A stretch of 10,840 bases of DNA from the NCBI GenBank assembly GCA_035644215.1, contig DASQPA010000207.1, positions 1 through 10,840 of the forward strand, read 5' to 3'. This document shows positions 1-6,876 of this stretch, piece by piece. The first letter of the stretch is position 1. Each line of letters opens with the position of its first letter. The position numbers were made by a program, and so were the translations under genes. The stretch is from DASQPA01 sp035644215 (GTDB lineage: Bacteria > Acidobacteriota > Thermoanaerobaculia > Multivoradales > UBA5704). The notes under the pieces were generated by a model. The model had not been told where the DNA came from and searched no databases. It worked only from the letters and a program-made list of their open reading frames with translations.

Positions 1-615
1 GAAGACCGTCAGCGGCTTGTCCTCCACCGCCTGGCGCAGGAAGGTCGGGATCGCGCGACCGTCGTGGGGGCGCATGCGCGGTCCGTAGGTGTTGAAGATG
101 CGCACGATCCGCACGTCGAGCTTGTGGGTACGGTGGTACGCCATCGCCATCGCCTCGGCGAAGCGCTTGGCCTCGTCGTAGACGCCGCGCGGCCCTACCG
201 GGTTGACGTTCCCCCAGTAGGTCTCGGGCTGGGGGTGGACGAGCGGGTCGCCGTAGACCTCGGAGGTCGAGGCGAGCAGGTAGCGCGCCCGCTTGGCCTT
301 GGCGAGGCCCAGGGTGTTGTGGGTGCCGAGCGAGCCCACCTTGAGAGTCTGGATGGGCAGCTCCAGGTAGTCGATGGGCGAGGCCGGCGAGGCGAAGTGG
401 AGGACGAAGTCGACCTCCCCCTCGATCTCGAAGGGGCGGGTGACGTCGTGCTCGACGAAGCGGAAGTCGGGGCGCGGCAGGAGGTGCGCCAGGTTCTCCC
501 GGCTGCCGGTCAACAGGTTGTCGACGCAGGTGACCCGGTGGCCCTCGGCCAGCAGACGTTCGCAGAGGTGCGAGCCGAGGAAACCCGCCCCTCCCGTGAT
601 CAGGGCGTGGGTCAC
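1..615 (-). CDS. UDP-glucuronate decarboxylase (UDP-xylose synthase), 3' end missing
   Basis: NAD-dependent SDR-family sugar-nucleotide enzyme expected to decarboxylate UDP-glucuronate to UDP-xylose in the cytosol. The first 205 residues are visible and the frame is open through base 1, so about a third of a usual 310-320 residue protein lies outside. Seen directly: Rossmann motif GGAGFLG at residues 8-14, D32 at the end of strand 2, the decarboxylase-type stretch FASPASPIDY at 74-83, STSEVYGDP at 116-124, and the catalytic pair in YDEAKR (Y146, K150), followed by RIFNTYGPRM at 172-181. The SPASP and YDEAKR forms separate this family from the 4-epimerases. The start is GTG at 613-615, sharing four bases (GTGA) with the ugd stop, so translation is probably coupled to ugd. 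It would use the product of the gene upstream. Confidence 0.9.
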   Translation of the reverse strand, partial: MTHALITGGAGFLGSHLCERLLAEGHRVTCVDNLLTGSRENLAHLLPRPDFRFVEHDVTRPFEIEGEVDFVLHFASPASPIDYLELPIQTLKVGSLGTHNTLGLAKAKRARYLLASTSEVYGDPLVHPQPETYWGNVNPVGPRGVYDEAKRFAEAMAMAYHRTHKLDVRIVRIFNTYGPRMRPHDGRAIPTFLRQAVEDKPLTVF

Positions 616-2024
616 GAGGGGAGCACCCCCGGCCGGCTGTTCGCCCGGCTCTTCGCGCGCGCCGGGGGGGGCGGATGCCCGCGCTCCTCCACCCGGCGGT
701 CCGGCAGCCCGTCGGGACGGCCGACCGAGACGTACTCGAAGCGCTCGGCGGCCATCTTCTCCGGCTCGTAGAGGTTGCGCAGATCGACGACGAGCGGCCG
801 CCGCATCAGCTGGTGGAGGCGCGGCAGCTCGAGCTTCCGGAACTGGTTCCACTCAGTGCAGATGACGAGCGCGTCGGCGCCGGTCGCGGCGTCGTAGGCG
901 TTGTCGCAGAACAGGGCCTCGGGGAAGAGCGGCTTGCAGCCCTCCATGGCCTCGGGATCGAAGACAGAGACCGTCGCCCCGCCGTCGAGCAGGCCGCGCA
1001 CGATGGGGAGGGCGGGCGACTCGCGGATGTCGTCGGTGTTGGGCTTGAAGGAGAGCCCGAGGACGCCGATCCGCTGGCCCTCGATGCCGCCGAGAGCGTG
1101 CTCGATCTTCCCCACCATCCGCTCCTTGGTGCGCTCGTTGGCGTCGAGCACCGCCTCGATGATGCGGAAGCGCAGGCCGCAGTCGCGGGCGATCTGCGCC
1201 GCGGCGCGGGTGTCCTTGGGGAAGCAGGAGCCGCCGAAGCCGGGGCCGGCGTGGAGGAACTTGGGGCCGATCCGGTTGTCGAGGCCCATGCCGCGCGCCA
1301 CCACCTCGACGTTCGCGCCCAGCGCCTCGCAGAGCTCTGCCACCTCGTTGATGAAGGCGATCTTGACTGCGAGGAAGCCGTTCGAGGCGTACTTGATGAG
1401 CTCGGCGCTCTCGACGTCGGTGATGACGAAGGGGACGTCGGCGGCGGCGAGCGGCGAGTAGACGTCCTGCAACAGCTCGATCGCCTTGGGGTCGCGGCTG
1501 CCGATCACCACCCGGTCGGGGTGCATGAAGTCGTCGATCGCCGAGCCCTCGCGCAGGAACTCGGGGTTCGACACCACGGCGAAGGTGTGCCGGCCGTGGC
1601 CGTTCTCGGCGCTTCCCTCGGCGATCAGCGACTCGATCATCTTGCCGGTGCCGATCGGCACCGTGCTCTTGGTGACGATCACCTTGTAGCCGTTCAAGTG
1701 CCGGGCGATCGAGGTGGCGACCTCGCGGATGAAGGTGAGGTCGGCCGAGCCGTCCGCCTTGGGTGGCGTGCCGACGGCGATGAAGATCGCCTGCGCCTGC
1801 TCGATCGCCGGCCCGAGGTCGGTGGTGAAGGCGAGGCGTCCCTCCTCCATGTTCTTCTGCACCAGGGTTTCGAGGCCCGGCTCGTAGATCGGCACCTTGC
1901 CCTGCCGGAGCGCCGCGACCTTCTCCGCGTCCTTGTCGACGCCCACCACGTGCATGCCGAAATCGGCCAGGCAGGCGCCCGTCACCAGTCCGACGTAACC
2001 GCTTCCCACGACGCAGATGTTCAT
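612..2024 (-). CDS. ugd: UDP-glucose 6-dehydrogenase
   Basis: Oxidises UDP-glucose to UDP-glucuronate with two NAD+ in the cytosol, supplying both the epimerase gene before it and the decarboxylase gene after it. The 470-residue product starts MNICVVGSGYVG, with the NAD-binding GSGYVG at 7-12, GTPP at 85-88, STVP at 120-123, the substrate-binding ELIKYASN (K211, N215) and the active-site segment GFGGSCFPKD with nucleophile C267, K270 and D271. The C-terminal UDP-binding domain begins near 315 (IGVLGLSFKP). The ATG at 2022-2024 overlaps the epimerase stop as ATGA, and an AAGGA ribosome binding site lies 9 nt upstream inside that gene. Homologues usually end near residue 435-440. Here about 33 extra residues rich in Pro and Arg follow VSVGRP and run over a G8 tract at 664-671, so the tail may be lineage-specific or reflect a homopolymer length change. 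Confidence 0.95.
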   Translation of the reverse strand: MNICVVGSGYVGLVTGACLADFGMHVVGVDKDAEKVAALRQGKVPIYEPGLETLVQKNMEEGRLAFTTDLGPAIEQAQAIFIAVGTPPKADGSADLTFIREVATSIARHLNGYKVIVTKSTVPIGTGKMIESLIAEGSAENGHGRHTFAVVSNPEFLREGSAIDDFMHPDRVVIGSRDPKAIELLQDVYSPLAAADVPFVITDVESAELIKYASNGFLAVKIAFINEVAELCEALGANVEVVARGMGLDNRIGPKFLHAGPGFGGSCFPKDTRAAAQIARDCGLRFRIIEAVLDANERTKERMVGKIEHALGGIEGQRIGVLGLSFKPNTDDIRESPALPIVRGLLDGGATVSVFDPEAMEGCKPLFPEALFCDNAYDAATGADALVICTEWNQFRKLELPRLHQLMRRPLVVDLRNLYEPEKMAAERFEYVSVGRPDGLPDRRVEERGHPPPPARAKSRANSRPGVLPS

Positions 2025-2971
2025 CGTTTCACGTCCTTATACCAGGCCACGAAGCGTTTCAACCCTTCGCGGATCGGGACCTTGGGGGAGTAGCCCAGGA
2101 GCCGGGCGGCCTTCGACACGTCGGCATAGGTGATCGGCACGTCCCCGGGCTGGTTCGGAAGATAATCGATGCGCGGCACCACGGCAAGCTCTTCGGCCAG
2201 CCCGTGGATCAGGTCCTTGAGCGAAGTCGTCTCGGCGCCGCCCAAGTTCAGGATCTCGAAACCGGGGGCGAGCTCCAGGGTGGCGACCAGGCCGTCGACG
2301 ATGTCGTCGACGTAAGTATAGTCCCGCCGGCTCTCCCCGTCGCCGTACATGGGGATCGGCTTGCCGCGGGCGAGGAGGTCGGTGAACTTGTGGATCGCCA
2401 TCTCCGGCCGCTGCGCCGGGCCGTAGACCGTGAAGAAGCGCAGGCAGGCGGTGCGCATCCCATAGAGGTGATGGTAGTTGTAGCAGAGCAGCTCGCCCGC
2501 CCGCTTGGTCGTGGCGTAGGGGCTGATCGGCTGGTCGACGGGGTCGTCCTCGGCGAACGGCACCTTCCGGTTGATCCCGTAGACCGAGGAGGAGGAGCCG
2601 AAGAGGAAGAGGTCGGGACCGTGCCGACGGGCCGCCTCGAGCAGGCGGAGAGTGCCGATGCAGTTCACGTCCTCATAGAGGATGGGCTCGGCGAGCGACG
2701 GGCGCACCCCGGCGCGGGCGGCCAGGTGGACCACGGCGTCCAGGGTGTCCTCGGCGAAGAGGCGGTCGACCAGCGAGGCGTCGCGGATGTCGCCCTCGAT
2801 CAACCGGTAGTCCGGCCGATCGAGGAGGGGGGCGACGTTGGCGCGCTTGTGGGCCGGGTCGTAGTAATCGTTGAAATCGTCGAGCACCGTCACCCGGTCG
2901 CCGCGGCCGAGGAGACGCCGGGTGAGGTGCGAGCCGATGAAGCCGGCACCGCCGGTGATCAGGATGTGCAT
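2021..2971 (-). CDS. NAD-dependent epimerase, UDP-glucuronate 4-epimerase-like
   Basis: Extended SDR epimerase of 316 residues, probably interconverting UDP-glucuronate and UDP-galacturonate. Seen: GGAGFIG at 7-13, the segment LDDFNDYYDPAHKR at 30-43 typical of glucuronate epimerases, HLAARAGVRPS at 82-92, SSSSVYG at 126-132, catalytic Y152 and K156 in YATTK, and RFFTVYGPAQRPEMA at 178-192. The FNDYYDP and ARAGVR signatures favour the glucuronate 4-epimerase branch over GalE, but substrate cannot be proved by eye. The start ATG at 2969-2971 is chosen because the Rossmann motif follows at once. The frame stays open a further 42 codons upstream, but that stretch is low-complexity Pro/Arg and overlaps the MCE gene. 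The ribosome binding site GAGG is embedded in the MCE stop codon (TGAGGATTTTATG). Confidence 0.88.
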   Translation of the reverse strand: MHILITGGAGFIGSHLTRRLLGRGDRVTVLDDFNDYYDPAHKRANVAPLLDRPDYRLIEGDIRDASLVDRLFAEDTLDAVVHLAARAGVRPSLAEPILYEDVNCIGTLRLLEAARRHGPDLFLFGSSSSVYGINRKVPFAEDDPVDQPISPYATTKRAGELLCYNYHHLYGMRTACLRFFTVYGPAQRPEMAIHKFTDLLARGKPIPMYGDGESRRDYTYVDDIVDGLVATLELAPGFEILNLGGAETTSLKDLIHGLAEELAVVPRIDYLPNQPGDVPITYADVSKAARLLGYSPKVPIREGLKRFVAWYKDVKR

Positions 2972-2976
2972 AAAAT

Positions 2977-2981
2977 CCTCA
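2977..2981 (-). promoter_or_regulatory. Ribosome binding site of the epimerase gene, overlapping the MCE stop codon
   Basis: On the minus strand the sequence reads TGAGGATTTTATG. The TGA ends the MCE/MlaD gene, GAGG is the Shine-Dalgarno sequence, and after five bases comes the epimerase ATG. This fixes the epimerase start and links its translation to termination of the upstream gene. Confidence 0.7.
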
Positions 2982-4217
2982 AAGGGGAGGTGGTGGCGAG
3001 GCGGGGGGCTCGGTCGGCTGGGGCACCGGAAGGGGGGCAGCGCTCGCCCCGTCGGAGTCGTTAGGCTTGGGATCTTTCCGCGTTCCCTGGGCCTCATTGT
3101 AGCGATGTTCTATCCCCGCCTTCTGACGGTTGCGGATCAGCCAGCGCAGCAGCTTCGAATCGTTGACCCCGACCAGGATGTCGTTGACCGCGTCGTAGAT
3201 CTGCGGGTCGTTGATCAGCTGGGCCGCCGTGCCCTTGCCGGTCGCCAGCTTCTCCGACACTCCGTTCAACCTGTCTACGAGTTGACGCAGGTTCTCCGTC
3301 ACTTCGTGCCCGTAGGCCTCGTCGTGGACCAGGCGGGGCACCAGGCCCTGGCCGTGGTCGAGCTCGGCGGAGAATTTCTGCAGGTCGGTCGCCACCTGCC
3401 GTAGCGCGGCGACCGTCTGGTCGTAGTCCTGGCGGGTCTTCGGGTCGTTGAGCAGGCCGGGGAGGAGACCCGGGCCGCTCTGGGCGGAGGCGACGATGGC
3501 GTGGAGGCTGTCGACCGACTCGGCCAGGCGGTCGGCGAGCCGGCGGTCGTTGAGCAGCCGTGGCAGGGGGCCGCGGCCGGAGTCGAGCTTGTTGGCCACC
3601 CTCTGGAGAGTGTCGAGGGTGGCGAAGACCTGGGCTTTCAGGCGCCGGCTCGCCTCGGAGTCCGAGGTCAGCTCGCCCAGGAGCCCCTCGCCGCGGTCGA
3701 CCCGACCGAGGATGTTCTTCAGCTGGTAGGAGAGGATCGAGACGTTGTCCATCACGCCCGCCGAGGAGGCGAGCAGGGCGTCGACGCCGGTCGCCGGGGC
3801 GGCGCGCAGGGCGCCCTCGTCGGGGACCTCGGGGAGGACCGGCGAGCCGGAGTTGAGCTCCAGGAACTTGTCTCCCAGGAGGCCCAGGGTCTTGATCCGC
3901 ACCAGCGAGTCGGCGCGCACCCGCCGCTCGTAGCGGCGGTCGACGGTGATCCGGACGCGGATGAATTTCCGCGCCGGGTCGCGCGGCAGGACCACCCGGT
4001 TGACGGCGCCGACCGTGACGCCGTCGAGCTCCACCGGGTTGCCGGGCCGGATGCCGGAGACGGTCTGGAGGTCGACGTAGTAGTGGTTCTTGCGGCTGAA
4101 CAGGTCGTTCTCCTGGCCGATCAAGAAGACGCTGACGGCGAGGACGGCCACCGCCGAAAGGACCACGGCCCCCACCTTGGCCGTCCGCGCCACCCGCCCG
4201 TCCGGCGACCCGGCCAT
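2979..4217 (-). CDS. mlaD: MCE/MlaD-family phospholipid-transport substrate-binding protein with five tail repeats
   Basis: Membrane-anchored periplasmic MCE protein that would bind lipid and work with the MlaE/MlaF transporter encoded just before it. The 412-residue product has a short cytosolic N-terminus, one transmembrane anchor at about 14-34 (VGAVVLSAVAVLAVSVFLIG), and an MCE domain at about 46-122 (YYVDLQTVSGIRPGNPVELD to LGLLGDKFLEL). A long tail follows, in which a G-x-G-L-L-x-x-L-(L/I)-(N/H)-D unit recurs five times, starting near G176, G214, G248, G289 and G328 and separated by predicted helices. Residues 393-412 are a Pro-rich end. E. coli MlaD is only about 180 residues, so this is a long-tail relative and the symbol is by family and position. 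ATG 4215-4217 shares one base with the mlaF stop (TGATG) and is preceded by a strong GAGGAGGAGG stretch. Confidence 0.88.
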   Translation of the reverse strand: MAGSPDGRVARTAKVGAVVLSAVAVLAVSVFLIGQENDLFSRKNHYYVDLQTVSGIRPGNPVELDGVTVGAVNRVVLPRDPARKFIRVRITVDRRYERRVRADSLVRIKTLGLLGDKFLELNSGSPVLPEVPDEGALRAAPATGVDALLASSAGVMDNVSILSYQLKNILGRVDRGEGLLGELTSDSEASRRLKAQVFATLDTLQRVANKLDSGRGPLPRLLNDRRLADRLAESVDSLHAIVASAQSGPGLLPGLLNDPKTRQDYDQTVAALRQVATDLQKFSAELDHGQGLVPRLVHDEAYGHEVTENLRQLVDRLNGVSEKLATGKGTAAQLINDPQIYDAVNDILVGVNDSKLLRWLIRNRQKAGIEHRYNEAQGTRKDPKPNDSDGASAAPLPVPQPTEPPASPPPPL

Positions 4218-4987
4218 CAGTCCTCCTCCTCGCGGCCGGCCAGGAAGTCCGCCAGCCGGGGGTCCTGGCTGGCGCGGGCCTCGTCCCAGCCGCCGGTGAA
4301 GCGGAGGCGTCCGTCCGCGAGGAAGACCAGCCGGTCCCCCACCCGTTCGGCGAGCGCCAGGTCGTGGGTGACGACCACGGCGGTCACCCCCAAGTCCTTC
4401 TGGATGCTGCGGATGAGCGAGCCGATGGTCGCCGAGGTGATGGGATCGAGGCCGGTCGTCGGCTCGTCGAAGAGCACCGCCTCGGGGTCCAGGGCGAGCG
4501 AGCGGGCGAGGGCGACCCGCTTCTTCATCCCTCCCGAGAGGTCGGACGGCGCCTTCTCCTCGACCCCCGAGAGGTGCACCAGGCCGAGCTTCTCCTGGAC
4601 CTTGGCCGCGATCTCCTCTTCCGAGTCGTCGGTGTGCTCGCGCAGCGGGAACGCGACGTTGTCGAAGACGTTCATCGAGTCGAAGAGGGCACCGCTCTGG
4701 AAGAGCATGGCGACCCGGCGGCGCAACGGGTAGAGGTCCCGCTCGGGGAGGTGGGCGATGTCGGTGCCGTCGAACAGGATGCTCCCGGCGTCCGGCGGCT
4801 CCAGCCCGTCGAGCTGGCGCAGGGTGACGCTCTTGCCGCTCCCCGAGCGGCCGAGAATCACCAGGCACTCGCCGCGCCGGACCTCGAAGTCGACGTGGTC
4901 GAGGACGACGTGGTCGCCGTAGCTCTTGGTCAGCCCACGCACCGTGTAGAGCGCATCCGTCACGGCGGTCCTCGTATGCAAACTCAT
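4217..4987 (-). CDS. mlaF: ABC transporter ATPase of the Mla phospholipid system
   Basis: Cytosolic ATPase that would drive lipid transport through MlaE. The 256-residue length is normal for the family. Motifs in order: Walker A GRSGSGKS at 46-53, Q-loop Q97 in LFQSGALFDSMNV (the SGALFDS form is typical of MlaF), signature LSGGM at 150-154, Walker B VLFDEP at 171-176, D-loop GLDP at 179-182, and switch histidine H208 in VVTHDL. The ATG at 4985-4987 is chosen because it overlaps the mlaE stop as ATGA. No clear Shine-Dalgarno sequence precedes it, so coupling to mlaE is likely. All catalytic residues are present. The C-terminus ends in an acidic GREEED. Confidence 0.95.
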   Translation of the reverse strand: MSLHTRTAVTDALYTVRGLTKSYGDHVVLDHVDFEVRRGECLVILGRSGSGKSVTLRQLDGLEPPDAGSILFDGTDIAHLPERDLYPLRRRVAMLFQSGALFDSMNVFDNVAFPLREHTDDSEEEIAAKVQEKLGLVHLSGVEEKAPSDLSGGMKKRVALARSLALDPEAVLFDEPTTGLDPITSATIGSLIRSIQKDLGVTAVVVTHDLALAERVGDRLVFLADGRLRFTGGWDEARASQDPRLADFLAGREEED

Positions 4988-5730
4988 GCCAGGATGAAGA
5001 GCTTGGTAAGGAAGAAGTCGGAGATGAGGACGAGAATGGCAGCCAGGACCACGGTATTGGTCGTCGCCCGGCCGACGCCGTCGGCGCCGCCCTCGGTGGT
5101 GAGCCCATTGTAGCAGCCGACGATCGTAATGAAATACCCGAAGAAGAACGACTTGCCGATGCCGCTCGCCAGGTCGCCCAGGGTGAGAGTGGAGAGGACG
5201 TCGTTCCAGTAGAGGCCGGCCGGCAGGCCGAGCTGGAAGACGCCGACGAAGAGGCCGCCCAGGATGCCTAGGGCGTCGCCCAGGATGGTCAGGGCGGGGA
5301 GCATGACGAGGGTGGCGACGAGCTTGGGCACGACCAGCTTCTTGACCGGGCTGGCGGCCATCGAGCGCAGGGCGTCGATCTGCTCGGTCACCTTCATGGT
5401 GCCGATCTCGGCGGTCATGCCGGAGCCGATCCGGCCGCCGACGATGAGGGCGGTCAGGACCGGCCCGAGCTCGCGCACCACCGACTTCGAGACCACCGAG
5501 CCGATGTAGTACTTGATCCCCAGGGAGGGGAGGCTGTAGGCGGTCTGGAGGGCCATGACCATGCCGGTGAAGATGGTGGTGATGCCGGCAACCCCGAGGG
5601 AGCGGACGCCGATCTGCTCCATCTGGACGAGCCACAGGTTCCACTCGTAGGGCGGGCGGACGAGAGCGGCGAACGCCTGGCCGGTGAGCAGGGCGAGCTC
5701 GCCGGTGGTCGTGGTCAGTCGTCGCTTCAC
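4984..5730 (-). CDS. mlaE: MlaE-family ABC transporter permease
   Basis: Inner-membrane permease of the Mla phospholipid transporter, partner of the ATPase and MCE protein that follow it. With the GTG start at 5728-5730 it has 248 residues. Family signatures seen: TGMVMALQTAY, the conserved RELGPVLTALIVGGRIGSGM followed by TAEIGTMKVTEQIDAL (the coupling region that contacts MlaF), and a C-terminal segment ATTNTVVLAAILVLISDFFLTK. About five hydrophobic segments are present. I prefer the GTG because it lies 7 nt after the stop of the preceding gene. An in-frame TTG at 5785-5787 would add 19 residues, but it sits inside that gene and has no visible ribosome binding site. Confidence 0.93.
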   Translation of the reverse strand: MKRRLTTTTGELALLTGQAFAALVRPPYEWNLWLVQMEQIGVRSLGVAGITTIFTGMVMALQTAYSLPSLGIKYYIGSVVSKSVVRELGPVLTALIVGGRIGSGMTAEIGTMKVTEQIDALRSMAASPVKKLVVPKLVATLVMLPALTILGDALGILGGLFVGVFQLGLPAGLYWNDVLSTLTLGDLASGIGKSFFFGYFITIVGCYNGLTTEGGADGVGRATTNTVVLAAILVLISDFFLTKLFILA

Positions 5731-5737
5731 CGGCAGC

Positions 5738-6148
5738 TCATCGCCGAAGGGGAAGCCAGAAGAGCGCGGGAGCCAATCCCAGGGCAAAGTCGCAAACCGC
5801 GAGCACGGCGATCCCGGGGAGCAGCCGGGGCTCGGCGATCCCCGCCACGGCGAGGGCCAGGGCCCCGCACAGCCGGCCGGCGATGGCGACGACGATGATC
5901 CCGCTATAGCGCCGCGGGTCGTGGGCCGCCAGCAGGTAGAGACAGGCCAGCATGCCGAGAAGGACGGCCATCAGCCAGAGATAGAACGCTTCGCCCGGCA
6001 AGGGCAGCCGGAGGATGCGGGTGGGCAGCCCCGGCGCCACGATCATGAAGACGGCGAAGACGAGGTCGTACACCGCCCCCACGACGAGGCTCGCCTGGAG
6101 CAGCGCCAGGAAGCGGAAGCGATGGGCAAACCGGGCGGTGACACTCAT
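5738..6148 (-). CDS. Unrecognised four-helix membrane protein heading the Mla operon
   Basis: I do not recognise this family. From the ATG at 6146-6148 the product has 136 residues with four hydrophobic segments: around LLQASLVVGAVYDLVFAVFM, FYLWLMAVLLGMLACLYLLA, IIVVAIAGRLCGALALAVAG and LLPGIAVLAVCDFALGLAPA. A short DPRRY motif sits in the middle loop, and Arg-rich ends suggest cytosolic termini. It ends 7 nt before the preferred mlaE start and is probably the first gene of the operon, but its link to lipid transport is only by position. An upstream TTG at 6167-6169 is possible, but the ATG is preferred because a promoter-like extended -10 lies between the two. Confidence 0.7.
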   Translation of the reverse strand: MSVTARFAHRFRFLALLQASLVVGAVYDLVFAVFMIVAPGLPTRILRLPLPGEAFYLWLMAVLLGMLACLYLLAAHDPRRYSGIIVVAIAGRLCGALALAVAGIAEPRLLPGIAVLAVCDFALGLAPALFWLPLRR

Positions 6149-6159
6149 GGGCGGGAAGC

Positions 6160-6168
6160 ATTCTAGCA
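6160..6168 (-). promoter_or_regulatory. Possible extended -10 promoter for the Mla/sugar operon
   Basis: The minus strand reads TGCTAGAAT, an extended -10 pattern (TG, one base, TAGAAT), ending 11 bases before the ATG at 6148. Transcription from here would give an almost leaderless message. No good -35 is visible 17 bases upstream. It is the only promoter-like site I found ahead of the seven-gene chain. Confidence 0.3.
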
Positions 6169-6188
6169 AGGAACGCGCCAGGGCGGTG

Positions 6189-6206
6189 GGGCTCTTCAGC
6201 GAGCCC
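6189..6206. terminator. Short perfect hairpin after the RelE/ParE toxin gene
   Basis: GGGCTC, six loop bases and GAGCCC form a 6-bp perfect stem 17 bases beyond the toxin stop, before the membrane-protein gene. No T-run follows on either strand, so it is at best a weak terminator or an mRNA-end structure. It may partly separate the toxin-antitoxin transcript from the Mla operon. Confidence 0.25.
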
Positions 6207-6222
6207 TCCGCAACCTCCCCGC

Positions 6223-6534
6223 TCAGCGTCTCGCCCGCGGGCGAGGCTGCGGCCAGAGGCGTGGATCACGGGCTGTATGAAGGACTGCCAGGATCAGGAG
6301 CCGCTTAGGTTCGATCCGGTAGAACACCGCATAGGGGAACCGGGAGACGCTGGAGCGGCGTACGTCACCTTGCACGCGCGCAAACATCTCTGGGAACTGT
6401 TCGATCGCGTTGAAGGTCGCGTCAACGGCGGCCAGGAACTCCTCGCCGAGGCCGCTCCGTTGTTCCTCGTACCACCGATAGCCGCCGGCCAGGTCTTTTC
6501 CGACGCGTCGCCTGAAGACGACGGGCAGAGCCAT
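6223..6534 (-). CDS. RelE/ParE-family type II toxin
   Basis: A 103-residue basic protein of the RelE/ParE superfamily, second gene of a toxin-antitoxin pair. Family features seen: the N-terminal helical stretch DLAGGYRWYEEQRSGLGEEF at 14-33 with following AAVDATFNAIEQFPEMF, then the strand-rich core VRRSSVSRFPYAVFYRIE (58-75) and the typical ending ILAVLHTARDPRLW at 81-94. Members either cleave ribosome-bound mRNA or inhibit gyrase, and I cannot tell which from this sequence. The ATG at 6532-6534 shares one base with the antitoxin stop (TAATG), which indicates coupled translation. After RLW there is a short Pro/Arg tail. It seems intact, unlike the two damaged modules upstream. Confidence 0.85.
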   Translation of the reverse strand: MALPVVFRRRVGKDLAGGYRWYEEQRSGLGEEFLAAVDATFNAIEQFPEMFARVQGDVRRSSVSRFPYAVFYRIEPKRLLILAVLHTARDPRLWPQPRPRARR

Positions 6535-6752
6535 TAACCTCGCCGGGCCTCGGCGAGCACTTCATCTCGGGAGACGATGTCGTCTGGGTTGAGCTCGTGC
6601 TCGGCCAGACGCTCGTCGATGGCTGCGCGGTGTGCGTCGCTCAAGGGAAGGGCCGCAGGCGTCGCCGTGAGGCTTTCCCAGATCAGCTCAACCAGTTGCA
6701 GCCGCTCTTCGGCGGGGAGCCTAAGGATGGCGGAGACGTTAGCAGGGCTCAT
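6534..6752 (-). CDS. Addiction-module antitoxin, partner of the RelE/ParE toxin
   Basis: A small acidic protein matching the unstable-antitoxin (addiction module component) family. It would neutralise the toxin encoded next and probably repress the pair's promoter. From the ATG at 6750-6752 it has 72 residues beginning MSPANVSAILRLPAEERLQL, with the family's LPAEER...ELIWESL block (residues 12-28) and a C-terminal region with the IDERLAEHE and VLAEARRG pattern that usually wraps the toxin. An ATG nine codons upstream (6777-6779) is an alternative, preceded at longer distance by GCGAG. I prefer the shorter form because family members start about ten residues before LPAEER. The longer form would overlap more of the broken PIN-toxin frame. 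Confidence 0.82.
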   Translation of the reverse strand: MSPANVSAILRLPAEERLQLVELIWESLTATPAALPLSDAHRAAIDERLAEHELNPDDIVSRDEVLAEARRG

Positions 6753-6876
6753 GATGCCCAGGATACCACGGCTCTGCATTTCTGGAATCTCGCCCCATAG
6801 GCGACCTCCCGGAGCCTGCTATCCCGCAGACCCTGTCTAAAAGACGACGCAGACAGTCCAGGTAGACCCTCGCCAT
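6739..6876 (-). pseudogene. Remnant of a PIN-domain (VapC-type) toxin, truncated after the first strand
   Basis: The frame starts with ATG at 6874-6876, which shares a base with the antitoxin stop (TGATG) exactly as an intact VapBC pair would. It begins MARVYLD, the usual first strand of PIN ribonucleases including the first catalytic aspartate (D7). After that comes CLRRLLDRVCGIAGSGRS and unrelated sequence to a stop at codon 46, where PIN proteins need about 130 residues and three more acidic residues. The end overlaps the next antitoxin's start. Short direct repeats (CGCAGAC at 6825 and 6848; AGACCCT at 6828 and 6864) lie at the break and could mark the deletion. Known: PIN toxins cleave RNA. 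Inferred: this one is inactive. Confidence 0.55.

Noticed and set aside
2972..3097. A 42-codon N-terminal extension of the epimerase
   Set aside because: The extension is Pro/Arg-rich, lies inside the MCE gene and precedes a Rossmann motif that normally sits at the very N-terminus. A ribosome binding site marks the ATG at 2971.
675..4733. Long open frames on the plus strand across the operon (for example 675-2093 and 3501-4733)
   Set aside because: They are antisense to ugd and to the MCE/ATPase genes, have Arg/Gly/Val-rich low-complexity translations and carry no family motif. High GC leaves opposite frames open by default.
4217..5644. A 475-codon frame including MlaF with a long N-terminal addition
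   Set aside because: The added part is mlaE read out of frame (His/Arg/Pro-rich). The real mlaF start is the ATGA overlap at 4987.
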